A stretch of DNA of 64,000 nt from Bacteroidota bacterium (GTDB lineage Bacteria > Bacteroidota > Bacteroidia > B-17B0 > Aurantibacillaceae), in NCBI GenBank assembly GCA_025362395.1, contig JANYGK010000064.1, positions 38,869 through 102,868 of the forward strand, read 5' to 3'. Position numbers and translations under genes: made by a program. Positions within the stretch are counted from its first letter, which is position 1, and each line of letters opens with the position of its first letter. This document shows positions 47,663 to 56,749 of the stretch, piece after piece. The notes under the pieces were generated by a model. That model saw nothing but the letters and a program-made list of their open reading frames with translations, searched no databases and had not been told where the DNA came from.

Positions 47663-47902
47663 ATGAATCAGGAATTATTTGACAGAGTGGAGAGCGCGTT
47701 AAAAACCATTAGGCCTTATTTGGAAGCCGATGGAGGAGATGTTGAATTGCTTGAAATAACAGATGAACATACGGCTATGCTTGAGTTAAAAGGAGCTTGC
47801 AGCACTTGCAGTATGAGCCATATGACCATGAAAGCAGGTATTGAAGAAACAATCATGCGCGCAGTTCCTGAAATAAAATCTGTACACGCTGTAAGAATGT
47901 AA
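47663..47902 (+). CDS. NifU-like (NFU) iron-sulfur cluster scaffold or carrier
   Basis: The 79-residue protein is a lone NFU domain: RVESALKTIRPYLEADGGDV, then C46-S-T-C49 in KGACSTCSMSHMTMKAGIEE. The two cysteines bind a [4Fe-4S] cluster at a dimer interface and deliver it to target proteins. NfuA-type N-terminal domains are absent, as is normal for Bacteroidota. It sits behind icd and ends before a strong terminator. Confidence 0.93.
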   Translation: MNQELFDRVESALKTIRPYLEADGGDVELLEITDEHTAMLELKGACSTCSMSHMTMKAGIEETIMRAVPEIKSVHAVRM

Positions 47903-47916
47903 TTTTTGAACATATT

Positions 47917-47956
47917 TAAAAAAGTCCTATTCAATGTTGAGTAGGACTTTTTGTTT
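47917..47956 (+). terminator. Rho-independent terminator after the NFU gene
   Basis: AAAAGTCCTATTCAA-TG-TTGAGTAGGACTTTTTG forms a stem of about 15 pairs with one G-T wobble and T-runs, 15 bases after the stop. Confidence 0.88.
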
Positions 47957-47977
47957 TAATAAACCCGGGGAAAATTT

Positions 47978-48409
47978 ATGTATAACGTTGAAATAGCAAA
48001 TAACTCCGAAGAGATTAATAAAATTATTGAATTGCGTTATGAGATTTTACGTAAGCCATGGAATAAGCCGAAAGAAACAGCAACAGACGAACTGGAAGCC
48101 GAATCCATTAATGCGTTTATAAAACATAAAGGAGAAGTAATTGCCTGCGGACGTTTACAAAATAACAATAATAATATAGCGCAAATACGCTACATGGCTG
48201 TAAATACTGATTTTCAAGGCAAAGGACTCGGGAAATTAATTTTAAAAAAGTTGGAAGAGAAAGCACGTTTTTTAAACATTGCTACTATTGAACTACAGGC
48301 CAGGGAAAATGCGCTTGAATTTTATAAAGCAAACGGTTATACTATTAAAGCAGCATCCTTTAAACTCTGGGATATTATTCAGCACTATTTAATGACCAAA
48401 TCAATTTAA
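47978..48409 (+). CDS. GNAT family N-acetyltransferase
   Basis: The 143-residue protein has the GNAT core: IRYMAVNTDFQGKGLGKLIL carries the acetyl-CoA pyrophosphate loop (Q-x-x-G-x-G), followed by LEEKARFLNIATIELQAREN and ALEFYKANGYTIKA. The layout resembles ElaA-like or small stand-alone acetyltransferases. The substrate, an amine on a protein or small molecule, cannot be inferred. It lies between the NFU terminator and the glycosyltransferase gene, which starts 43 bases later. Confidence 0.88.
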   Translation: MYNVEIANNSEEINKIIELRYEILRKPWNKPKETATDELEAESINAFIKHKGEVIACGRLQNNNNNIAQIRYMAVNTDFQGKGLGKLILKKLEEKARFLNIATIELQARENALEFYKANGYTIKAASFKLWDIIQHYLMTKSI

Positions 48410-48451
48410 TAACCACTTAATTAAAAGCAAAATAAACTTATATTTATTCCG

Positions 48452-49618
48452 GTGGAAAACAAAAAACTGAATATTTTATTTTTGTGTTCGTGGTATCCTA
48501 ATCCCGATGAAAAAAGCAACGGGATCTTTATTAAACGCCACGCTCAGGCTCTGTCACTGAAACATAATGTAACAGTTTTGTTTGTTAAATCTGTAAGTAA
48601 CATACGTGAAGTTGTAAGTATAACAAACGAGGTGCAAAATTTTAAAGAATATTTATATTTCTATCCTAAAATTAATTCCACCTTACCACTCATCAGTTCA
48701 ATTCAAAAGTTTCTGAAATTTAAAAAAGAATATCGGTCAGCTATTAATAAAATACCCAATGCAGACTTTGATGTTATTCATCTGAACACTATTTTCCCGG
48801 CAGCTATACCTGCTTTATACGCTTTAAAAAAATATCCTGAAGCTAAATTGTTTATTACCGAACACTGGAGTGGTTATTATTCTGAAGACGGTAATTACAA
48901 AGGAAATGTAATGATTTATTACACCAAAAAAATAGTAGCTAAGGCTAAAGCCGTATTTGTGATCTCCGAAAAGTTAAGGCAGTCCATGTTAAAACATGGT
49001 TTAAAAAATAGTTACCGGTTAATTAATAATGTAGTAGATACAGATGTATTTAAACCTCTATATAATCAGTCTGCGGATAATTCTGTTTTAAAAATACTGC
49101 ATGTTTCCTCATTAGTGGAACGTGAAAAAAACATATCAGGAATAATTTCTATAGCACGCAAACTTAAGGAGAATAATAAAAAATTTCACCTCACTGTTAT
49201 GGGAGAAAATAATTTAGAAATTAAAGATCATCTGAAATTAACAGAACAATACAATTTAACGGACGAAATTTCGTTCACGGGATATAAACAGGCCGAAGAA
49301 ATAGCAATCAGTATGAATAATGCGAATGTGTTTTTATTATTCAGTTATTTTGAAGGAATGCCGGTAGTTGTTCTCGAATCAATAGCTTGCGGCTTACCGG
49401 TTATAAGCACGGATGTTGGAGAAGTGAAAAACATGATACAGCCCGGAATGGGAATTGTTTTAAATACGAATTCAATACAAGAGTGCGTAGAGGCTTTACT
49501 AAACTATAAAAGAGAAAACTTTTCAGGGAAAGATCAAATGCATCAAAGTATAAAGCAAAATTATTCTTCGGAGGAAGTATGCGATCAGGTGACTCAATTA
49601 TACAACTTATACACGTAA
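48452..49618 (+). CDS. Glycosyltransferase family 4
   Basis: The 388-residue protein starts at GTG 48452. It opens with LNILFLCSWYPNPDEKSNGI and has the C-terminal GT-B domain with the E-x7-E donor site: FLLFSYFEGMPVVVLESIAC, where the Glu pair holds the nucleotide sugar. LEVEL of detail beyond GT4 (retaining) is not possible. It likely acts on a lipid-linked oligosaccharide in the cytoplasm. Its stop TAA is directly followed by the ATG of the flippase gene, so the two are coupled; together they make part of a surface polysaccharide pathway. Confidence 0.9.
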   Translation: MENKKLNILFLCSWYPNPDEKSNGIFIKRHAQALSLKHNVTVLFVKSVSNIREVVSITNEVQNFKEYLYFYPKINSTLPLISSIQKFLKFKKEYRSAINKIPNADFDVIHLNTIFPAAIPALYALKKYPEAKLFITEHWSGYYSEDGNYKGNVMIYYTKKIVAKAKAVFVISEKLRQSMLKHGLKNSYRLINNVVDTDVFKPLYNQSADNSVLKILHVSSLVEREKNISGIISIARKLKENNKKFHLTVMGENNLEIKDHLKLTEQYNLTDEISFTGYKQAEEIAISMNNANVFLLFSYFEGMPVVVLESIACGLPVISTDVGEVKNMIQPGMGIVLNTNSIQECVEALLNYKRENFSGKDQMHQSIKQNYSSEEVCDQVTQLYNLYT

Positions 49619-50869
49619 ATGCTTAAAAAAATAATAGCTACTTTATTTACCCGGGGATTTGTAGCCCTGGTTAACCTGGCTATTCTACTGGTCTCTTCAA
49701 AGCAACTTGGAGGTGATATTCGCGGGCAGGTAAGTTTATTAATCCTTAATATTGCCATAATACAGGTTATCAACGAAATTTATACGGGCTATGCCTTAGT
49801 TTATTTTATTCCTAAATACGCCCTCAAAAACATATACAGTAACGGCATTATATGGTCTGTTCTATGCATACTTTTAACAACCATCACATTGATCGGGTTA
49901 AATGTATATTTTAATATTTCCATTAACCGCTATTGGATCCATATTGCAGTGTTAGCGTTTATTATTATCATTCATTCCTTTAACGGTGTGGTTATTTTAG
50001 CAAAAGAAAAAATCAGGATCTACAACTTTCTTAATTTCTTTCAGCCTTCGTTGCTCCTGATAGTGCTGGCTTTTCAGATTTTTGTTTTCAACTTAAAAAC
50101 GATTGACAGTTATATTATCGCCTTATATGTATCTTTTCTTAGTTCATTAGTTATATCAAGCATTCAAGTATTTGCTGTTTTTAAAAACACTAAAGAATCC
50201 TTACCGGAATGCAGCCCGAAAATAATTTTCAAAAAAGGCTTTTTTAATCAGTTGGCTAACCTGTCGCACATGTTGAGCAACCGATACAACTTTTACCTGT
50301 TAAGTAATAATGTTTTAGTGGGAATTTATTCGAGCTCCACTTCACTTATCGAATCTATTTTAATCATTAGTAACAGCGCCGCTACTATTATCCTAACCTA
50401 TATTGCCAATAAAAATGATGAAACAAATAGTGTAAAAATTACATTTTTACTTTCTAAAATATGTTTTCTTTTAAGTCTTGTCTGTGTATTAGTTCTATTA
50501 TTTATCCCTTCCGGTTTTTTTACATTTTTATTGGGGAAAGATTTTACTGAAACCAAGCAAGTAATGCTGTGCTTATCCCCGGGCATTTTATGTATTAGTT
50601 TCTCCACAGTAATCAGTCACTATTTTTCAGGTTCGGGAAGGCAGCGTTTAATAGCTGCAGCAAATTTCTCAGGCTTATTCACTACCGTTATCACAGGCTA
50701 TTTCCTGGTAAGTAAATTTCAATTGTACGGCGCTTGTTATGCCACCGGCTTATCTTATTTTGTAGCCTCCGTAATTATGGTAGTTGTATTTATGAGAGAG
50801 CATAAGTTATCTTTATGGTCCCTTTTCAAACTCAAAAATGAGTTTAAGCTATTAAAAAGCATCAATTAA
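49619..50869 (+). CDS. Polysaccharide flippase-like membrane protein (MOP superfamily)
   Basis: The 416-residue product is highly hydrophobic, with about 12 predicted membrane segments. The start, FTRGFVALVNLAILLVSSKQ with LGGDIRGQVSLL, and the late GSGRQRLIAAANFSGLFTTV are characteristic of Wzx-type oligosaccharide flippases. It would move undecaprenyl-linked glycans to the periplasmic face. It begins directly after the glycosyltransferase stop codon. No Wzy polymerase is seen here. Its 3' end overlaps the convergent DUF2752 gene by eight bases. Confidence 0.85.
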   Translation: MLKKIIATLFTRGFVALVNLAILLVSSKQLGGDIRGQVSLLILNIAIIQVINEIYTGYALVYFIPKYALKNIYSNGIIWSVLCILLTTITLIGLNVYFNISINRYWIHIAVLAFIIIIHSFNGVVILAKEKIRIYNFLNFFQPSLLLIVLAFQIFVFNLKTIDSYIIALYVSFLSSLVISSIQVFAVFKNTKESLPECSPKIIFKKGFFNQLANLSHMLSNRYNFYLLSNNVLVGIYSSSTSLIESILIISNSAATIILTYIANKNDETNSVKITFLLSKICFLLSLVCVLVLLFIPSGFFTFLLGKDFTETKQVMLCLSPGILCISFSTVISHYFSGSGRQRLIAAANFSGLFTTVITGYFLVSKFQLYGACYATGLSYFVASVIMVVVFMREHKLSLWSLFKLKNEFKLLKSIN

Positions 50870-51158
50870 AAAACAGTATTTGCCGTACAACAAATTGAAT
50901 TAATGTAATAGCGCTGGTCATAATAAAGGCCCACATCACATACTTGCCGCCGTTTTCACGTTTCAAAAATAACTGAATCATTAATAAGACGATGGTTACC
51001 AGGAAAGGAATAAGCGCAGCGTGATAAGCGATAGATTCAGATAAATCTCCTTTTAAAAGGCTGAGTAAAGCCCTCTGCATGCCACATCCGGGGCATTCAA
51101 TTCCAAAATGAGATTTGAAAAAACAAGCAAATAAATGGTGTTCGAGCCAATGTATCAT
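50862..51158 (-). CDS. DUF2752 membrane protein
   Basis: The product is 98 residues from the ATG at 51158 (a TTG six bases upstream adds two). It has the family motif GIECPGCGMQRALLSLLKGD, with CxxC plus R, and two membrane segments (about 45-65 and 73-93). The family occurs widely in Bacteroidota and Firmicutes; its function is unknown. The Cys motif could bind metal or take part in thiol chemistry (inference). Its gene lies downstream of the CCC-motif gene, with a terminator between them. Confidence 0.88.
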   Translation of the reverse strand: MIHWLEHHLFACFFKSHFGIECPGCGMQRALLSLLKGDLSESIAYHAALIPFLVTIVLLMIQLFLKRENGGKYVMWAFIMTSAITLIQFVVRQILFFN

Positions 51159-51161
51159 TTT

Positions 51162-51197
51162 CAAAAATAAAAAATGCCTTTGAGTTTTTCAAAGGCA
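51162..51197 (-). terminator. Terminator between the CCC-motif and DUF2752 genes
   Basis: TGCCTTTGA-GTTTT-TCAAAGGCA forms a perfect nine-pair stem; on the minus strand it is followed by TTTTTTATTTTT. It ends the CCC-motif gene transcript just before the DUF2752 start, so read-through is needed for DUF2752 unless it has its own promoter within the stem region. Confidence 0.85.
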
Positions 51198-51219
51198 CTT
51201 TAAGTATAAATTTAATTGT

Positions 51220-51612
51220 TTAGTGACGTCCAAACATATCCCAAGGCATGGCGGCAAATGCAGCGCCTAAAATAACAATGTATATAATGATGAATACGAT
51301 ATATAAAGAAGATAAAATAAGACCGATGACCCCGCAAATTTTACCTGCTTTTAAATTATTAAAAGAAGATAAAGTATAAGCACCCGGATTAGCTTGGTAT
51401 AGCGCATTTCCTTTAGATGCTAAAACAACCGCAATAATCCCTAATGTAATACCTATTATTCCGTAGCAGAAACATAATACAATTGATAAGATCCCTAACA
51501 CTAAAACTGCTGCAGAATTAGGAACAGGTGTTTGCCCAAACTGGTTATTAAATTGTTGATTTACGTTTTGCCCATACTGCGGCGGTTGATTCGATAAGTT
51601 ATTTTCTTCCAT
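51220..51612 (-). CDS. CCC-motif membrane protein
   Basis: The 130-residue protein has a Gln/Asn-rich cytoplasmic start (1-32), then membrane segments at about 35-62 (AAVLVLGILSIVLCFCYGII) and 88-118 (GKICGVIGLILSSLYIVFII). The cysteines in LCFCYG and GKIC are those after which the family is named. The family is seen in Bacteroidota, often close to DUF2752 genes, and its role is unknown. It may be related to DUF4190/TM2-type proteins. The start ATG at 51612 is clear. Confidence 0.82.
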   Translation of the reverse strand: MEENNLSNQPPQYGQNVNQQFNNQFGQTPVPNSAAVLVLGILSIVLCFCYGIIGITLGIIAVVLASKGNALYQANPGAYTLSSFNNLKAGKICGVIGLILSSLYIVFIIIYIVILGAAFAAMPWDMFGRH

Positions 51613-51907
51613 AATTATTTTTAGCTAAGATATAAAAATTTCCTTTATACCCCATGCGTAAAAAAAAGTTTCATTTAGTAATGAACTGCGCGGTTAATAA
51701 AATAAGGTGAAATAAACTAACTTTTTTTAAACCCTTTCGTAGAATAGTGTCAAAGGCCCCCGCTTATTAATAAGGGAATAAGTTCTGAATTAAAAATTTA
51801 ATACATAACTAAAGAAACAAATACCATTCCAAAAGTAAATAATCATACACTAATCAATAAAAAGTAAAGCATGAAATCATTTTTAAACTTTTCAAAACCT
51901 ATCCGCC

Positions 51908-54900
51908 ATGAAAACAATTTATCTAACCACAGGTATGCTCACTGCCTTGGCATGTGTAGTGGCACATGCTCAAACCCCCAATCAATCCTCTACGATTGAT
52001 AGCTTAGCAAATTTTAATCAACAGGAATGTACTGATTTCTTTTCTGCACATCACACAAACCCCAATGAGCTCCCCGAATTTATAGGCGCAAGTCAGCGGA
52101 ATTACATTCATAAAACCTTTTTCACTCCTTCCGCGCGCCCTTCAGCTCCAACCCCGGTTCCACAACAAGCCTGCACAAATATTGATTTTGAATCCGGTAA
52201 TTTAAACGGTTGGAATACTTCCACAGGTTTTAATCCCGGGTTTAATGCTGCCGGCTGCTGTTTAAACGCGGGCGGGGCACAAGCAATTACAACAGGCGGT
52301 AACGATCCTTGCGGAGGTTTCCCTATGGTGGCTGCGGGCGGCAATTTCTCTGTAAGGTTGGGCGATAATAATACAGGCGGCATAGCAGACAGGTTGGAGC
52401 AAACCTTCAATGTAACATCCACCAATGCTAATTTTACCTATAGATATGCCGTTGTATTTGAAGATCCCGGCCACGCGTTAGCTGATCAGCCAAAGTTTCA
52501 AATTGAAATGCTCGATTCGAACGGAGTTCAGATTCCCTGTACTTTTTATGATGTTGCAGCCGGGCAAAATATACCGGGCTTTATAAACTCAGCTACATGT
52601 AATGGTGTGGTTTATAAACCATGGACAAATGTGAGCGTAGATCTTATGAATTATATCGGCCAAAATGTAACCATACGTTTTACAACATACGATTGTGCAT
52701 TGGGCGGACATTATGCTTATGCTTATATTGATGGCAGCTGCAGTAATTTTAATATTACACAAAACGCTATTTTATGCCAGGGCTCAACAATTCAGTTAAC
52801 CCCGCCCACAGGCTTTGCATCTTATAACTGGCAATTACCTGATAACTCCGTACAAAGCACGCAAGTGCTTACAACAGGGTTACCCGGAGTATATACTTTA
52901 AATCTTATAACATTTACGGGCTGTCCGGGTCCCGCATTAACCTACACCTTAACCGATTTCCCTAAACCAAACGCAGCCTTTGTTCCTAATCAATTATCAG
53001 CTTGCAGTCATTCGTTGACTTTTACAAACAATAGCACGGTAAACAGTGGTAATATTGTTTCTAATGCTTGGAACCTGGGCGACGGTAATACGGCAACCAC
53101 ATTTAATGCTTCACATACTTATGCCAATACAGGTTTGTATAACGTGCAATTAATTTGTACAACTAATATGGGGTGTAAAGATACGGCACTTGTTCCGGTT
53201 GTTATAAGTCCTTTACCTAATGTGGCTTTTACAAACAATACCGTATGTTTAAATACCGCCACTTCTTTTACAAACACATCAACTGTAAGCTCGGGTAATA
53301 TTGTAACAACCAATTGGTTATTCGGTAACGGAAATCAATCCTCACTTGTGCAGCCGGCACATCAATATTTAACTGCCGGTACTTACACAGTTACGCTTAG
53401 TGTTACCACTAATAATAATTGTACTAATTCAGTTACCCAACCTGTTACTGTTAATCCTTTGCCCAATGCGGGATTTACCGCTAATAATGTATGCGAGGGC
53501 TTAACTACTAATTATGCAAATACAAGCTCAATCAGCAGCGGAAGCATTTCAAACTATATCTGGGATTTTAATTCTGACGGTACGCCGGATAATACAACAC
53601 AGAATCCTAATAATTTATTTGCTGCACCCGGTATATATATTACACGGTTACAATTAGTTTCAAATAATAATTGTTTGGCAAGTTATTCTTTAACCGTAAA
53701 TGTATATCCTAAACCGGTTATGCAATTTACGGCAAATGCGGTGTGCAGTGGTATTGTCTCAACATTTACAAATCAATGTGCCATTTCTACAGGACAAATT
53801 TCTTCATACAACTGGAATTTTGGTGACGCGGGCACAGCAACGGCAATTAATGCCCAGCATAATTACATTGGTTATGGAACCTATAATGTGACCTTAACCG
53901 CAACCAGTAATAATAATTGTACAAACACTATTTCTCACTCGGTTGTTGTATATCCAAAACCTAACGTCAGCTTCCTTTCTACTATTGCATGTTTAAACCA
54001 GGCAACACAATTTAATAACCAAAGCAGTATTATTTCAGGAAACATTACGGCTTATCAATGGGATTTTGATAATAATGGAACAATAGATAATACATCGTCA
54101 AATCCAAATTACACTTATCCTGCTGCCGGCAATGCACAAAGCAGATTGGTAGCGGTTTCTAATAACAATTGCTCAAACCAAATAATTAATACTGTTATCG
54201 TGCATTTTAATCCTACGGCAAATTTTTATGTACCGTCAACCTGCATGCCTCAAACTACTAATTTTACTAACGCATCGGTAAGTAATGACGGGAACATTAC
54301 TTCATACAGTTGGGATTTTAACGGCGATAATTTACCGGATAACCTTCAGCCAAATCCATCATATAATTTTGCACAGGCAGGTAATTATGGCGTTAAATTA
54401 GAGATTCAAACACAATACGGCTGCACAAATACAATTATAAAATCAGCTTACGTTAATGCTACACCAACTGCTTTATTCAGTGCGCAAAACAATATGGGTT
54501 GCCCAAGTTTATGCGTGAGCTTTATAAATAACAGTACAATTGGGAATGGGGCTATAAGCACTTACCAATGGATTTTTGGAGATAATACAACTCCTAGTTA
54601 TTTACAAAACCCTACACACTGTTATGGAAGCGGAAATTACGGCATTACTTTAAAAGCTGTATCAGACAGCGGTTGCGTAGGTACATCCAACATCCCTAAT
54701 TTTGTAAAAGTATACCCAACCCCAATAGCGGGCTTTAACATTTCGCCTTCCGAAGTAGATATCACAACGCCTTTAATAGAAGTGGAAGACCAATCAACCG
54801 GTGCAACCGCGGTAATTTATTTCTTTAACGACGGCACCACAAAAAACACGGCAAATTTCAGCCACTTGTTTAATACCGATGTTGCTAAAACGGTTGCTAT

Positions 54901-55252
54901 TTTGCAGATTGTTACAAATTCGCACTTTTGTAAAGATTCACTTGTTAAAGAAGTAACCATTAAACCGGCTTACGTGATTTATGTTCCAAATGCATTTACA
55001 CCCAATGGCGACGGAGTAAATGAAGGATTTAAAGCTTTGGGGGTTGGTATTGAAACATTTAAAATGCAAATATTTGACAGGTGGGGGAAAATGATTTTTG
55101 AGAGTGACGATATAAATAACGCTTGGGACGGCTCAGTGGGAAAAGGCGATGCGGCTGAAGCTAAGCAGGATATGTATGTTTGGAAAGTAAAAGTAAAAGA
55201 TGTAAACCATAACGACCATGATTTAATAGGGCATGTAACATTACTTAAATAA
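51908..55252 (+). CDS. PKD-repeat surface protein with T9SS type B (gliding-motility) C-terminal domain
   Basis: The 1114-residue protein starts with a signal peptide (cleavage near 21, AHA-QTP). Residues about 80-275 form a jelly-roll-like domain (CTNIDFESGNLNGWNTSTGF). From about 350 to 1010 there are seven or eight PKD-type repeats, each with a WDF or FGDG-type core and Asn-rich turns. The end, YVPNAFTPNGDGVNEGFKAL to LIGHVTLLK, is the gliding motility-associated C-terminal domain, the type B signal of the type IX secretion system. It should be exported to the surface as an adhesin-like or structural protein. Repeats are degenerate at DNA level. Confidence 0.9.
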   Translation: MKTIYLTTGMLTALACVVAHAQTPNQSSTIDSLANFNQQECTDFFSAHHTNPNELPEFIGASQRNYIHKTFFTPSARPSAPTPVPQQACTNIDFESGNLNGWNTSTGFNPGFNAAGCCLNAGGAQAITTGGNDPCGGFPMVAAGGNFSVRLGDNNTGGIADRLEQTFNVTSTNANFTYRYAVVFEDPGHALADQPKFQIEMLDSNGVQIPCTFYDVAAGQNIPGFINSATCNGVVYKPWTNVSVDLMNYIGQNVTIRFTTYDCALGGHYAYAYIDGSCSNFNITQNAILCQGSTIQLTPPTGFASYNWQLPDNSVQSTQVLTTGLPGVYTLNLITFTGCPGPALTYTLTDFPKPNAAFVPNQLSACSHSLTFTNNSTVNSGNIVSNAWNLGDGNTATTFNASHTYANTGLYNVQLICTTNMGCKDTALVPVVISPLPNVAFTNNTVCLNTATSFTNTSTVSSGNIVTTNWLFGNGNQSSLVQPAHQYLTAGTYTVTLSVTTNNNCTNSVTQPVTVNPLPNAGFTANNVCEGLTTNYANTSSISSGSISNYIWDFNSDGTPDNTTQNPNNLFAAPGIYITRLQLVSNNNCLASYSLTVNVYPKPVMQFTANAVCSGIVSTFTNQCAISTGQISSYNWNFGDAGTATAINAQHNYIGYGTYNVTLTATSNNNCTNTISHSVVVYPKPNVSFLSTIACLNQATQFNNQSSIISGNITAYQWDFDNNGTIDNTSSNPNYTYPAAGNAQSRLVAVSNNNCSNQIINTVIVHFNPTANFYVPSTCMPQTTNFTNASVSNDGNITSYSWDFNGDNLPDNLQPNPSYNFAQAGNYGVKLEIQTQYGCTNTIIKSAYVNATPTALFSAQNNMGCPSLCVSFINNSTIGNGAISTYQWIFGDNTTPSYLQNPTHCYGSGNYGITLKAVSDSGCVGTSNIPNFVKVYPTPIAGFNISPSEVDITTPLIEVEDQSTGATAVIYFFNDGTTKNTANFSHLFNTDVAKTVAILQIVTNSHFCKDSLVKEVTIKPAYVIYVPNAFTPNGDGVNEGFKALGVGIETFKMQIFDRWGKMIFESDDINNAWDGSVGKGDAAEAKQDMYVWKVKVKDVNHNDHDLIGHVTLLK

Positions 55253-55276
55253 TGTCAAAAAGACATGGAAAACTAT

Positions 55277-55303
55277 TTGGTTTAAACTTTGTTTATACAT
55301 TTG
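55277..55303 (+). promoter_or_regulatory. trxA: Promoter of trxA (TTG-N16-TACATTTG)
   Basis: TTG at 55277-55279 and TACATTTG at 55296-55303. The -7 element fits the consensus; the spacer of 16 bases is shorter than the usual 17-20. It leaves a leader of about 40 bases before the ATG at 55352. Confidence 0.5.
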
Positions 55304-55351
55304 ACAGACCTAATTTTAAATAAAATTAATAAACCTTAAAAAATAAATATT

Positions 55352-55669
55352 ATGGCATTAGAAATAACAGACGCTAATTTTGAAGAGTTAGTATTAAAAT
55401 CAGATAAGCCTGTATTGGTAGACTTTTGGGCAGAATGGTGCGGACCCTGCCGCATGGTTGGGCCGGTAGTAGAAGAGCTCTCAAAAGAATATGACGGTAA
55501 AGCGGTGGTAGGAAAAGTGAATGTTGATAATAACTCAGGTATTTCCGCAAAATACGGCATCAGAAATATACCGACCTTATTGATATTTAAAAATGGAGAA
55601 ATAGTTGAAAAACATGTTGGGGTTGCAGCCAAAAATGTGTTAGCCGGTAAATTAGATTCTCATTTATAA
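55352..55669 (+). CDS. trxA: Thioredoxin
   Basis: The 105-residue protein has the canonical active site C30-G-P-C33 in DFWAEWCGPCRM, the cis-proline loop IRNIPTLLIFKNGE, and the length of classical TrxA. It reduces disulfides in cytoplasmic proteins and can serve as the electron donor for the NrdA CxxC tail encoded at 19 kb. Monocistronic, with its own promoter and terminator. Confidence 0.96.
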   Translation: MALEITDANFEELVLKSDKPVLVDFWAEWCGPCRMVGPVVEELSKEYDGKAVVGKVNVDNNSGISAKYGIRNIPTLLIFKNGEIVEKHVGVAAKNVLAGKLDSHL

Positions 55670-55682
55670 TTATTAATTTTAT

Positions 55683-55720
55683 AAAAAGCCCTTCAATACT
55701 TATTATTGAAGGGCTTTTTA
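55683..55720 (+). terminator. Rho-independent terminator after trxA
   Basis: AAAAGCCCTTCAATA-CTTAT-TATTGAAGGGCTTTTTA forms a perfect stem of about 15 pairs with T-tracts, 14 bases after the stop. Confidence 0.93.
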
Positions 55721-55889
55721 ATTCCCACCGGTTATTAATTTCTACATTTATAAATAAATAAATATTCAATATAAATCGTATTTACTCGTTTATAATGCGG
55801 ATTCACCGTTTAATAACGTTCGTTTAACAGTTTTTTCATATTGTGGCATTAGGTTTGTCTTTATAGTTATAATAAAAACGACGATACTT

Positions 55890-56087
55890 ATGAATACGAC
55901 ACAGGCAATGATCATTTTAAATAATGGAATTAGAAAATACGGTACTATTATTAATGGCGAATATGAAGGGAGAATTAAATTTATACCCGCAACAGAAATT
56001 GTTTTAATGGATGAAAATCAATTGACCAATTTAATAGAACATATTCCGATAACAAGTATTTTTTCGATTGATACATTTTTAAAATAA
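55890..56087 (+). CDS. Small protein, 65 residues, function unknown
   Basis: The product begins MNTTQAMIILNNGIRKYGTI and reads as five or six short beta strands (NGEYEGRIKFIPATEIVLMD, ITSIFSIDTFLK), like a compact SH3 or Sm-like barrel. No signal peptide. I do not recognise it. It is supported as a gene because it is the only frame in the gap, it is enclosed by terminators on both sides (55683-55720 and 56105-56137), and its third-codon-position composition matches its neighbours by eye. Confidence 0.6.
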   Translation: MNTTQAMIILNNGIRKYGTIINGEYEGRIKFIPATEIVLMDENQLTNLIEHIPITSIFSIDTFLK

Positions 56088-56104
56088 AACAAGAATAAGA
56101 AATG

Positions 56105-56137
56105 AAAAAACCCTTTGCTGACGGCAGAGGGTTTTTT
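56105..56137. terminator. Bidirectional Rho-independent terminator
   Basis: AAAAAACCCT-TTGCTGACGGCAG-AGGGTTTTTT has a ten-pair stem with an internal pairing in the loop. It serves the 65-residue gene on the plus strand, and the stop codon of the convergent YfiT-like gene falls inside its right arm. Confidence 0.85.
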
Positions 56138-56660
56138 ATTTAAAAATTCCTTCTATTTGCGCTATATGATGCATACCGTGCCACGCATATAATTGAGTAG
56201 CTTCCGATAATGTATATGTTTTATTGTATTCAGGATGAATATATGTGCGTTTAAAATCAGCTTCGCTCATTACTTTAAGCAATTCTGAAAAGCGTTGTTG
56301 TATACCTTCAAATAAAAACAAAGAACTTTCAACAGCCAATTTGTAATCAGGAAGTTCTGCCCATAAATTTTGATTATAAGGTTTGATGGTAGGGTTTTCT
56401 TCCGTTAAAGCAAGTTTAAAGCGCATCAGCATGTTCATGTGTGAATCTGCCACATGATGTACAATTTGCCGGATGCTCCAGCCGCCATCCCTGTAGCTTA
56501 GTTCAAGGTCTTCATCGGAAATCTGTTCCAGTCTTTTTCTTAAGCTTACAGGGGCCGCTTCTATCATCATAATAGAACGGTATAATACTTCCTTTGTAAA
56601 CTCAACCCGGTTTACTTTACCAATAGGGTATACTTTTGGATCTAACTCTTCACTCATCAT
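56136..56660 (-). CDS. DinB-family protein, YfiT/BstA-type thiol transferase
   Basis: The 174-residue protein has the DinB four-helix bundle. Metal ligands are His in VHHVADSHMNMLMRFK and in the C-terminal YAWHGMHHIAQIEGIF. The start PKVYPIGK is specific to the YfiT subgroup, members of which are putative bacillithiol transferases. Bacillithiol is made by some Bacteroidota, but no biosynthetic gene is in this window, so the thiol is uncertain. Probably cytoplasmic detoxification. It stands alone, 89 bases downstream of lpdA on the same strand. Confidence 0.85.
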   Translation of the reverse strand: MMSEELDPKVYPIGKVNRVEFTKEVLYRSIMMIEAAPVSLRKRLEQISDEDLELSYRDGGWSIRQIVHHVADSHMNMLMRFKLALTEENPTIKPYNQNLWAELPDYKLAVESSLFLFEGIQQRFSELLKVMSEADFKRTYIHPEYNKTYTLSEATQLYAWHGMHHIAQIEGIFK

Positions 56661-56749
56661 TACCCGGAATTTAAAAAGATTAAAGTATTAAGATGAAAGA
56701 TCTCATCACTTAATACTTTAATCTTAATGCTTTTTTATACTATTAAAAA

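Noticed and set aside
52108..52425. 105-codon frame opposite the PKD protein
   Set aside because: Antisense shadow of a repetitive coding region.
53000..54700. Periodic DNA in the PKD gene, considered as CRISPR or satellite
   Set aside because: Periodicity is at protein level (PKD repeats of about 80 residues) and the DNA repeats are degenerate, with no constant direct repeats and spacers.
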